Assembly (NCBI RefSeq): GCF_001434115.1 | Contig: NZ_AZDW01000008.1 | Coordinates: 1-56,486 of the forward strand | Direction: 5' to 3' | Source: Levilactobacillus zymae DSM 19395 | Lineage (GTDB): Bacteria > Bacillota > Bacilli > Lactobacillales > Lactobacillaceae | DNA length: 56,486 bases | Shown: positions 49,987 to 56,486 of the stretch, in pieces | Layout of the letters: each line of letters begins with the position of its first letter | How positions within the stretch are numbered: the stretch's first letter is position 1 | Program-made: the position numbers and the translations under genes | The notes under the pieces: model-generated | What the model saw: only the letters and a program-made list of their open reading frames with translations | Told to the model about the DNA's origin: nothing | The model's database searches: none

Positions 49987-50247
49987 CTAGTGATGGCCGC
50001 CCAACCGTTTTGTGGGGGCTTTGGCTTGCAAGGTCAATTGCTTCGTCTTTTCGCGTTCGATTTGGAGTTGCTTTTTGAGCTGACGGTTCTTCCAGAAGCC
50101 GTGGGCGGCTACGACCGCGGGGAAGGCCCCGGCAGCCACGGTCACGGGAATTAGCCAGGGGTAGTCGTGAACTAAGGCGTAGCAGGCCTGACGTTCCTCG
50201 GCTAGTTCGGCGGGCGTTAGGGGAGTCAAATAATGGTGTGACAGCAT
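49987..50247 (-). CDS. Small single-span membrane protein
   Basis: An 86-residue protein started at ATG 50247 (MLSHHYLTPLTPAELAEERQACY), which has AAGGAG 10 bases upstream. One helix (LIPVTVAAGAFPAVVAAHGFW) is followed by a charged, coiled-coil-like tail (KNRQLKKQLQIEREKTKQLTLQAKAP). I do not recognise a family. It is a single gene with a clear terminator, so it is probably real. Confidence 0.7.
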   Translation of the reverse strand: MLSHHYLTPLTPAELAEERQACYALVHDYPWLIPVTVAAGAFPAVVAAHGFWKNRQLKKQLQIEREKTKQLTLQAKAPTKRLGGHH

Positions 50248-50319
50248 ACAAATCACGCTCCTTTTGGCCCCATCATACCGCAAATTGTAACCGCTGTCAG
50301 TGAAACGCTCTGGTTAAAA

Positions 50320-50347
50320 AAAGCAGGCTCACCGTGGCGAGTCTGCT
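50320..50347 (-). terminator. Terminator of the lipoprotein gene
   Basis: On the minus strand AGCAG-CTCGCC pairs with GGTGAG-CTGCT, followed by seven T. Confidence 0.85.
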
Positions 50348-50360
50348 CATCAAATTTAAA

Positions 50361-50900
50361 TTAGTTGTTGATCTTGACCAAGACAGCGTTAGTCACGTCT
50401 TCATCGACATCGCGGTCAATGTGGTAACCGGCAACCTTTAAGCCCGTAGACTTGTTGGTACCCGTTAACGTCTTCTTGACCGTGAACTTCTGGGTCATCG
50501 GAATGCCCGAAAGTTTCCCCTTAAAGTTGATCACGGTCTTGTTGCCCTTGGTGGTGAAGGTGGCCTTCAAGGAGCCAGCTTTGTTCAGGGCCTTCGCCTT
50601 TTTAGCGGCGTTGTAGGTCTTGTAGAACTTATCCACGTTGTACACCGTGGCCTTGCCGTTCTTGTTGAACCGGTAGGCTTCGAGGCCGGAGTTACTCTTG
50701 GCGTTCACGCCACCGGCAACGTACCAGAGTTGCTTCGTTTTGGTGATGGTCGACTTGACGTCGCTCTTCTTCGTGGTTTGGTTCTTAAAGCTAGCTTGTT
50801 GATTGCTGCCGGATTGACTGCTCTTACTGCAGCCAGCTAACCCGATGGTAACTAGGGCGACGAGACTCAAGATGGTCGCATAAATCCGGGTTTTCTTCAT
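50361..50900 (-). CDS. Putative lipoprotein, unknown function
   Basis: A 179-residue lipoprotein. The signal ILSLVALVTIGLAGC ends in a lipobox with Cys24, followed by a Ser/Gln/Lys-rich linker. The mature domain (about 60-179) is basic and beta-rich (LWYVAGGVNAKSNSGLEAYRFNKNGKATVYNVDKFYKTY) and resembles DUF-type lipoproteins of lactobacilli with alternating strands. No catalytic motif. It is divergent from the nuclease gene and single. Confidence 0.8.
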   Translation of the reverse strand: MKKTRIYATILSLVALVTIGLAGCSKSSQSGSNQQASFKNQTTKKSDVKSTITKTKQLWYVAGGVNAKSNSGLEAYRFNKNGKATVYNVDKFYKTYNAAKKAKALNKAGSLKATFTTKGNKTVINFKGKLSGIPMTQKFTVKKTLTGTNKSTGLKVAGYHIDRDVDEDVTNAVLVKINN

Positions 50901-51121
50901 GATTAATTCACCTCATTAAAAATAATCACACGGTACACCGTGTTTGCTGAATCTTTCCTCATCCCAGACCAGTATAGCATGCCTCCGCGGTCGGTTTGCG
51001 GCCAGGGCGTTAAAAAAAGATTAAGTTCCGTTGACAATTTCGCCCCGAAAAGGCGCACAACTGTTCGCCTTTTTCTGGTAAAATGGGGACACAGTGCAGA
51101 GAATTGAGGGAGGAATTAGAA

Positions 51122-51934
51122 ATGGGTAAACGTCGTCGCCGTCGTCGTGGCACGTCGCTCTCCATTTATGGGGCGATTTTATTAGTCTTAGTGGGCCTGG
51201 TCGGCAGTCTGAGCGGTCAGGGCAACCCGACGGCCCGAAAAATTACGGACCAGGCCAGTCAGGTCATCAACCAGGTGGCGGGGAAGTCGAGTGGGTCCAC
51301 CACCACGCCCAAGCAATCGGTGGCGACCCAGGCGCTAGCGCAAGAGAAATATCAGGGGACGCAAATCGTGGCGGTCAACCACAATCGACCGACCTTTTCC
51401 AGTAACGACCTGTCGTTAAAGAAAGGAGCCTGGCAAAGTTACGGTAACCTGGACAGCTTGAACCGGGTCACCACGGCCAACGCCATGTTGAGTAAGAGCA
51501 TCATGCCGACCGCCAAGCGCCAACCGCTCAACGTGACGCCCACGGGGTGGCACAACAAATCCTACACGGTCAACGGCAAGCGCGGCTACCTGTATAACCG
51601 CTGCCACTTGATTGGTTATCAATTGACGGGCCAGAATAATAATTGGAAGAACTTGATGACCGGGACGCGGTCGCTCAACGATCCGGGGATGACGGCTTAC
51701 GAGAATCCGGTGGCCAGTTACCTGCGGACACACCCCAGTGACCACGTGCGCTACCAGGTCCAACCGGTCTTTCGCGGTAACGAACTGGTCGCTCGCGGCG
51801 TGCACATGCAGGCCCAATCGATCGAAACCAAAGATATTAGCTATAACGTCTACATTTTCAACATTCAGGCGGGCGTTAAAATTGATTACGACACGGGTTA
51901 CAGCCAGACGGGTGACCCGGCCGCAGCCTTTTAA
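51122..51934 (+). CDS. Membrane-anchored DNA/RNA non-specific endonuclease
   Basis: A 270-residue nuclease of the EndA/NucA beta-beta-alpha-metal family. A very basic N terminus (GKRRRRRRG) and one helix (SIYGAILLVLVGLVGSL) anchor it outside the membrane. The active site reads LYNRCHLIGYQLTG (157-170) with catalytic His162; the usual DRGH is NRCH, the variant common in lactobacilli and streptococci. QNNNWKNLMTGT gives the metal-binding Asn. I start at ATG 51122 with GGGAGG before it. Likely roles are nucleotide scavenging or DNA uptake. A linker (QSVATQALAQ) joins the anchor to the domain. Confidence 0.9.
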   Translation: MGKRRRRRRGTSLSIYGAILLVLVGLVGSLSGQGNPTARKITDQASQVINQVAGKSSGSTTTPKQSVATQALAQEKYQGTQIVAVNHNRPTFSSNDLSLKKGAWQSYGNLDSLNRVTTANAMLSKSIMPTAKRQPLNVTPTGWHNKSYTVNGKRGYLYNRCHLIGYQLTGQNNNWKNLMTGTRSLNDPGMTAYENPVASYLRTHPSDHVRYQVQPVFRGNELVARGVHMQAQSIETKDISYNVYIFNIQAGVKIDYDTGYSQTGDPAAAF

Positions 51935-51950
51935 TCCATTATGATTAATT

Positions 51951-51994
51951 AAGAAGGGTTCTCCAGAATCGCGTTGATTCTGGGGAACCCTTTT
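51951..51994 (+). terminator. Terminator of the nuclease gene
   Basis: AAGGGTTCTCCAGAATC pairs with GATTCTGGGGAACCCTT around GCGTT, followed by T. Confidence 0.93.
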
Positions 51995-52011
51995 TAGTCC
52001 GCATAGTGGGA

Positions 52012-52167
52012 CTACCGGCGATTAGCGTACCGGTAAATTAAATACAACACGATGCCGACGAGGAGAATGACCCCCACCATCGGATTTTCTCGAAAAATCC
52101 AGTGAAAGACCCGAAATGGACTGGTTCCGTGGAGACCGCCCAAGAGGGTGATACCGTGAGTCAACAT
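52012..52167 (-). CDS. Very small membrane protein
   Basis: A 51-residue protein from ATG 52167 (MLTHGITLLGGLHGTSPFRVFHWIFRENPMVG) with GGGGG upstream. One C-terminal helix (VGVILLVGIVLYLIYRYANRR) with a positive tail suggests an outside-to-inside orientation. The longer open frame to 52266 overlaps the control region of the cardiolipin synthase gene and is not supported. I do not recognise a family; it may be a small envelope-stress protein. Confidence 0.6.
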   Translation of the reverse strand: MLTHGITLLGGLHGTSPFRVFHWIFRENPMVGVILLVGIVLYLIYRYANRR

Positions 52168-52286
52168 TGCTTGAACCCCCTTAAGAATTATTCCTATTGT
52201 AGACGATTCAAAACTTAAAAAAAAGTAAAGACATTTACCGGTTTTGGCGTATGATGAAAAGGACAAAGAGTGAAGGAGGAGCTAAC

Positions 52287-53738
52287 TTGAGTATTTCTGC
52301 GATTATTGAGGCCATCATTATCCTAAACGCGGTGTTGGCCTTTCTGACGGTGTTCCGTGAGAAACGGGATATCGCCGCCACCTGGGCCTGGATGTTGGTG
52401 CTGGTTTTGGTCCCCATCGTGGGGTTCATCGCCTACGCGTTCATTGGCCGAAAGTTGCCGAAGGGCCGGATGTTTCGTCTGCAACATCAGGTCGCGATGC
52501 AGCTGGACGAACGGTTACAACAGCAGCGCCAAAAGCTGGGCAAACAAATCATGCCGGCCGACCGCATCAGCCATTCGGTCATCAACATGGTCAACATGTT
52601 CATGTCGACCGATCAGGCCTTTTTGGCCCGCCAAAACAAGGTGCAGGTGATCACGGACGGCCACGACCTCTTCCGGATGATGATGGAAGACATCGAACAG
52701 GCCACTTCCAGCGTGCATATCGAATTTTATACGTTTTATAACGACCGCATCGGTAACGAGATCTTAGACCTCTTGGTGCAAAAGGCCAAGGCCGGGGTCG
52801 AAGTCCGCGTGATCTATGACCCGTGGGGCTCGATGGGGACCTGGAAACGGTTCTTTAAACCCCTGATGGACGTCGGCGGCCACGTGGAACCCTTCCTGGG
52901 CACCCGGTCGGCCGTCATCGACTTTCGGCTGAACTTCCGAGATCACCGGAAGATTGTGACCGTCGATGGCCGGGTCGGCTACGTCGGGGGCTTTAACATC
53001 GGTGACCAGTACCTGGGCCGCAAGGAAAAGTTCGGCTACTGGCGCGACACCCATTTACGGATCATCGGGTCCGGGGTCTTCTCACTTCAGGCGCGCTTCA
53101 TGCTCGACTGGAACGCCACGGACCGCGACCATCCCTTTAACGACCGCGAGATTGATTCGCGCTACTTCCCGTTGACGACGGTGAAGGGGGAAACTAGTTT
53201 GCAGATTGTGTCGAGTGGTCCGGACTCCGACCTCCAACAGATCAAGATGGGCTACATGCGGATGATCCAGACGGCCGAGAAGAGCTTGTGGATTCAGACG
53301 CCGTACCTGATTCCCGACGACAGTGTCTTGGACTCACTGCGGATTGCGGCCATGGCCGGTATCGACGTGCGCATCATGATTCCGGACAAGCCCGACCACG
53401 CCTTCGTGTACCGGGCGACCCAGTACTATGCCCGGCAGTTAGCGAACGACGGCGTGAAAATTTACTACTACCATAACGGCTTCATTCACGCCAAGACCAT
53501 GGTGGTCGACGGCAAGTTGGCCTCCGTGGGGTCGGCGAACATGGATTACCGGAGCTTTAAGTTAAATTTCGAAATCAACGCGTTTGTTTATGACGAACAG
53601 ATTGCCACGCAACTCGAAAACATTTTCAAGATCGACATGACCCACAGCGAGCTGATTACGCCGGAGAAATTCGACCAGCAGTCGTTGTATCTGAAGTTCA
53701 AGCAAACCGCTTCGCGCCTATTGTCGCCAATTTTATAA
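52287..53738 (+). CDS. cls: Cardiolipin synthase
   Basis: A 483-residue bacterial-type cardiolipin synthase that joins two phosphatidylglycerols. Two N-terminal helices (SISAIIEAIIILNAVLAFLTVF; WAWMLVLVLVPIVGFIAYAFIG) precede two phospholipase-D motifs: HRKIVTVDGRVGYVGGFNIG (about 215-235) and HAKTMVVDGKLASVGSANMDYRS (about 400-422). It begins with TTG at 52287, 7 bases after GGAGGAG; an upstream ATG lacks a site. Single gene, divergent from the tiny membrane protein. Confidence 0.95.
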   Translation: MSISAIIEAIIILNAVLAFLTVFREKRDIAATWAWMLVLVLVPIVGFIAYAFIGRKLPKGRMFRLQHQVAMQLDERLQQQRQKLGKQIMPADRISHSVINMVNMFMSTDQAFLARQNKVQVITDGHDLFRMMMEDIEQATSSVHIEFYTFYNDRIGNEILDLLVQKAKAGVEVRVIYDPWGSMGTWKRFFKPLMDVGGHVEPFLGTRSAVIDFRLNFRDHRKIVTVDGRVGYVGGFNIGDQYLGRKEKFGYWRDTHLRIIGSGVFSLQARFMLDWNATDRDHPFNDREIDSRYFPLTTVKGETSLQIVSSGPDSDLQQIKMGYMRMIQTAEKSLWIQTPYLIPDDSVLDSLRIAAMAGIDVRIMIPDKPDHAFVYRATQYYARQLANDGVKIYYYHNGFIHAKTMVVDGKLASVGSANMDYRSFKLNFEINAFVYDEQIATQLENIFKIDMTHSELITPEKFDQQSLYLKFKQTASRLLSPIL

Positions 53739-53879
53739 AGGCAAATTAGTTGGTGTTACTACGGTGCGGGTGTATTCTATGGGTGCTGACGAACTGGACT
53801 AACGACCGGATTGAGGCCGGAAAATGGGGTTTTCCGGTGGGCGTTAGGCTTTTTGGCAGATTCTAACAAAATGTGTGAA

Positions 53880-53917
53880 GGGGGCCACCGTTTAACCCAA
53901 ACGGTGGCCTTTTTTGC
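53880..53917 (+). terminator. Terminator-like hairpin upstream of the DUF2207 gene
   Basis: GGGGGCCACCGTTT pairs with AAACGGTGGCC and is followed by six T. It ends the cardiolipin synthase transcript; between 53739 and 53880 I see no gene, only a weak inverted repeat (GGCCGGAAAA / TTTTCCGGT). Confidence 0.8.
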
Positions 53918-53991
53918 TGGGGAACGTATGGGCACTATGCTACACTAATAGGGACTGTTGATGCCTAAACGCGAATGGAGGAGGGGCTAAC

Positions 53992-55803
53992 ATGCGACAG
54001 CTTTGGTACTGGGGATGGGTTCTGTTGGGATTGGTCGTGGTGGGGAGTTTATCTCCCGTGACCGCCCACGCCGATTATCGAATTTCGGCGTATCGAACCC
54101 AGATTGACTTACATAAAAATGGCAACGCGAACCTCACGCAACACGTGACTTATCAGTTCGACGATGACTATCACGGCGTCTTCGTGGTTCAAGATTTACG
54201 GGGAATCAAGGGCGGCCGTTTGACGGGGGTGACCACCCAACTGAATGGGCAGCCGTCCCGGGCCGTTTCCGCCGCGACAACGGGGGCGACCAATACCTAT
54301 CAACTGACCCAATCAGCGGAACGCTTGAAGGCCAAGGTCTACAGGCCGGTCACGGACGGGGATACCTTACGGGTCACGTATCACCTGGCATTGACCGGCG
54401 TGGTCACGAACTACGCGGACACCGCCGAATTGAATTGGAAAGTGATTGGGACCGGCTGGGAAGTCCCGTTGCGTCAGGTTAAAGTTACCCTGCAATTGCC
54501 GGCCACACGGCTTACCCAGCTGCAGGCCTGGACGCACGGCCCACTGACCGGGCATACCCAGGTCGACCGGCAACGGGGACGGGTCACGCTGACCGTTCCG
54601 CAGGTCGCCGCAAAAACGGCCGTGGAGAGTCACTTACTCTTTCCTACTAGTGTGACCCCACAAGCGCCACGGGTGGCCCAAAAGAAAAAGGCCGCCGTCC
54701 AGCGGCAAGAGGCACGACTGGCCCAACAGGCCAACGCCAAACGTCAGCGGCAACGTTGGTTAGTGGGCGGGAGCTTGGCCTTACTGGTAGTTGCGACCCT
54801 GATCGTCGCGGGGCTGGATGTTCGGTGGTTCTGCCGGCATCCAGGCAACCGCTACCCGCACCCCATTCCGATTCCGCATTCGTTTGACGTGCCCACCGTG
54901 GCCCCAGCCGTGGCGGAGTCGTTAGTGGATGAAGCGGCGCCGAATACCAACGCGCTGACCGGGGAGATTCTGCTGGCGGCGAGTCACGGGCAACTGAGCC
55001 TGACCGCCGAGAAGCAGGGGCGGCACCAGACCATGCGGTTGACGCGCAAGGCCGACCTCGATAATTCGTTTTTAACCCACTGTTTTCAAACCATCGGTCA
55101 GGACGGTTCGTTTACGTTGGCTGATTTGAAACAGTACGGGAAAAAGGACCAACAGGGCCGCCTCGGCAAGTGGTTCCACCAGTGGCAAGAAGAGGTCAAC
55201 CGCGATGTTGAACCCTATCAAGACGCCGATAACGTGGCGCTACGCCAACGGTATTTGACGCGCGGCCTGCGGTTGACCCTCCTCCTGGTCCTGACTGCCG
55301 GGGTGAGCTGGGTGCTTAATTCCGTCGTGAGTGCTTGGGTGACCGGCCTGAGTGGCCTGGGCCTCATCGTGCTGTGGGTCAGCGTGCGGCAACTGCGCCG
55401 GCGCATCGACCGCAACAACGCGGAAGGGTTGATCCTGGTCAACGACATCGGCGGTTTTCGCCGGATGTTAAAAGACATTGGGAACTTCAACACCGCTAAA
55501 ATTGGTGATCTCATCCTGTGGGAAGATATTTTACCCTACGCCGCGGCGTTCGGACTGTCCAAACAGGTCATCGCTAAATTAAAGGTCGACTTCGGCGCCG
55601 ATGCCTTAGCGGCCGGGTTTGTCGGCTTTTATATCGGCACCGAAAACTACGGGTTTGCCGATTTTGGGGACGCAATTAATTCCGGAATTTCCGGATCACT
55701 CCAGGTGTCGGGCGGCGCCAGTTCCACTACGGGCGGCTCCGGCGGTTTTTCCGGCGGCAGTTCGGGTGGTTTTGGTGGCGGCTCCGGTGGCGGGGCGTTC
55801 TAG
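53992..55803 (+). CDS. DUF2207-domain membrane protein
   Basis: A 603-residue protein. A signal peptide (WYWGWVLLGLVVVGSLSPVTAHA) precedes the DUF2207 extracellular domain (about 28-225: YRISAYRTQIDLHKNGNANLTQHVTYQFDDDYHGVFVVQDLRG). A Gln/Arg-rich linker leads to helices near 256-280, 425-445 and 450-467, then a cytoplasmic region with NDIGGFRRMLKDIGNFNTAKIGDLILWEDILPYAAAFGL, the family's C-terminal block. The end is a 40-residue Gly/Ser-rich tail (GGSGGFSGGSSGGFGGGSGGGAF), typical of the family. Function is unknown; an envelope role is likely. GGAGGAGGGG precedes ATG. Confidence 0.9.
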   Translation: MRQLWYWGWVLLGLVVVGSLSPVTAHADYRISAYRTQIDLHKNGNANLTQHVTYQFDDDYHGVFVVQDLRGIKGGRLTGVTTQLNGQPSRAVSAATTGATNTYQLTQSAERLKAKVYRPVTDGDTLRVTYHLALTGVVTNYADTAELNWKVIGTGWEVPLRQVKVTLQLPATRLTQLQAWTHGPLTGHTQVDRQRGRVTLTVPQVAAKTAVESHLLFPTSVTPQAPRVAQKKKAAVQRQEARLAQQANAKRQRQRWLVGGSLALLVVATLIVAGLDVRWFCRHPGNRYPHPIPIPHSFDVPTVAPAVAESLVDEAAPNTNALTGEILLAASHGQLSLTAEKQGRHQTMRLTRKADLDNSFLTHCFQTIGQDGSFTLADLKQYGKKDQQGRLGKWFHQWQEEVNRDVEPYQDADNVALRQRYLTRGLRLTLLLVLTAGVSWVLNSVVSAWVTGLSGLGLIVLWVSVRQLRRRIDRNNAEGLILVNDIGGFRRMLKDIGNFNTAKIGDLILWEDILPYAAAFGLSKQVIAKLKVDFGADALAAGFVGFYIGTENYGFADFGDAINSGISGSLQVSGGASSTTGGSGGFSGGSSGGFGGGSGGGAF

Positions 55804-55816
55804 TGATAAAACCACT

Positions 55817-55846
55817 AAAAAACGACGACCAACTGGCCGCCGTTTT
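55817..55846 (-). terminator. Terminator of queT
   Basis: On the minus strand ACGGCGGCC pairs with GGTCGTCGT (two G-U pairs) around AGTT, followed by six T. It lies just past the queT stop and can also end the DUF2207 gene. Confidence 0.7.
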
Positions 55847-55849
55847 CGG

Positions 55850-56371
55850 TTATTTGGTAAAATCGATTTTAAGACTGAGGAGGTAGATGATGATTCCGCC
55901 GACCACCATGCTGGTGAGTTCGCCGGCACCAATGGATAACCAGTTGGCCCAAAAGGTTGGCCAGAAGGCGGTTTTGGCGATGAACGCGAACTCCCAGGCA
56001 ATCATGCACATGAAGAAAACGGCCACGACCGTATTAAGGACTAGTTTGCCGACTTTATTAGGGATGTACCGTCCCAACCAATCCATGACCAATAGGGCCA
56101 GTAAAGTTTGGGTGGTTCCGGTCACCACGTCCAAAATCCCCAGCGAGGAACCGAAGATGTTGGCCACAAAGACGCCCAGCGTGACCGCGACAATGTAGCG
56201 CCGGTTAAAACTGACCAGGTGGTTGAACATTTCGGAGAACCGAACCTGAACAACACCATAGCTTAGGGCTGGCAAGGCCATCGTAACCACGACGTAGAGG
56301 GCAGCAACTAGGGCCGCTAGCACCATGTCGCGGGGGCTATCGATCCCTAAAAAATTTTTCTTAGAATTCAC
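55850..56371 (-). CDS. queT: Queuosine precursor transporter QueT
   Basis: A 173-residue, five- or six-helix substrate-specific subunit (S component) of an ECF transporter, family QueT. Features: DMVLAALVAALYVVVTMALPALSYGVVQVRFSEMFNHLVSFNRRYIVAVTLGVFVANIFGSSLGILDVVTGT in the first half; AALVAALY is the Ala motif that binds EcfT. It starts with GTG at 56371, after AAGGAAGG. The upstream region contains a GGTAT/ATACC hairpin but no standard preQ1 riboswitch that I can recognise. The end is near the window edge, but the gene is complete. Confidence 0.92.
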   Translation of the reverse strand: MNSKKNFLGIDSPRDMVLAALVAALYVVVTMALPALSYGVVQVRFSEMFNHLVSFNRRYIVAVTLGVFVANIFGSSLGILDVVTGTTQTLLALLVMDWLGRYIPNKVGKLVLNTVVAVFFMCMIAWEFAFIAKTAFWPTFWANWLSIGAGELTSMVVGGIIIYLLSLKIDFTK

Positions 56372-56486
56372 GGGAAATTCCTTCCTTTGCTATGTATTTA
56401 TGAGGTATTCAGTTTTTAAAAAACCTTTATAAGCCTGAATTATTCATACCTTCCAAAAAAGTCGTCAGTTTTCATGTTTTTCAAAA

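Overview
The window reads as a chromosomal segment of a GC-rich, heterofermentative member of the Lactobacillaceae (Levilactobacillus-like). The evidence is Gram-positive style ribosome binding sites, catabolite-responsive (cre) sites, a T-box leader, PepC, CadD, YtgP, QueT and YhgE/Pip homologues, and two mannitol 2-dehydrogenases beside a ROK fructokinase, the usual enzyme set of heterofermenters that use fructose as electron acceptor. No tRNA, rRNA, CRISPR array, transposase or prophage gene was seen. The taxon is inferred from gene content only.

Layout. 1-5800: two GNAT acetyltransferases, a minus-strand operon of three zinc-ribbon proteins (two TcaA-like) with a near-consensus parS chromosome-partition site at the start codon of the middle gene, a Nudix hydrolase and a nucleoside deoxyribosyltransferase. 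5800-12825: a cre-controlled carbohydrate operon (GPH symporter, two alpha/beta hydrolases, GH65 phosphorylase), then a Cof-type HAD phosphatase. 12826-14290: the first copy of a structured repeat and a secreted histidine phosphatase. 14400-19030: an AT-rich insert holding a T-box leader, a polar amino-acid ABC transporter and a UroD/MtaA-like zinc methyltransferase. 19130-21650: a YtgP-type flippase and a guanidine-I riboswitch with a paired SMR exporter. 21700-27890: a duplicated mannitol dehydrogenase plus YczE-like membrane protein module on either side of a fructokinase, with two more repeat copies. 28000-33200: a TetR/YhgE pair and a TPP riboswitch with CytX. 33350-35640: a secreted matrixin-like protein that has lost its zinc site, and a cadD gene with a decayed duplicate of its 3' end. 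35650-38080 and 42000-44690: two TetR-controlled ABC systems. The rest holds YaaA, a Bcr/CflA pump, signal peptidase I, MarR, PepC, an AAC(3)-like acetyltransferase, a FucP-type permease with RbsD, a lipoprotein, a nuclease, cardiolipin synthase, a DUF2207 protein and QueT.

The most unusual items are: (1) a five-copy repeat of about 240-290 bp with imperfect terminal inverted repeats and a three-hairpin core, one of whose stems is kept by paired changes between copies; (2) the T-box / ABC importer / UroD-family methyltransferase operon, whose T-box bases point to a tRNA with discriminator G (aspartate reading) rather than methionine; (3) a parS site fused to a translation start; (4) the duplicated mannitol dehydrogenase / membrane protein module; (5) a secreted pseudo-metalloprotease.
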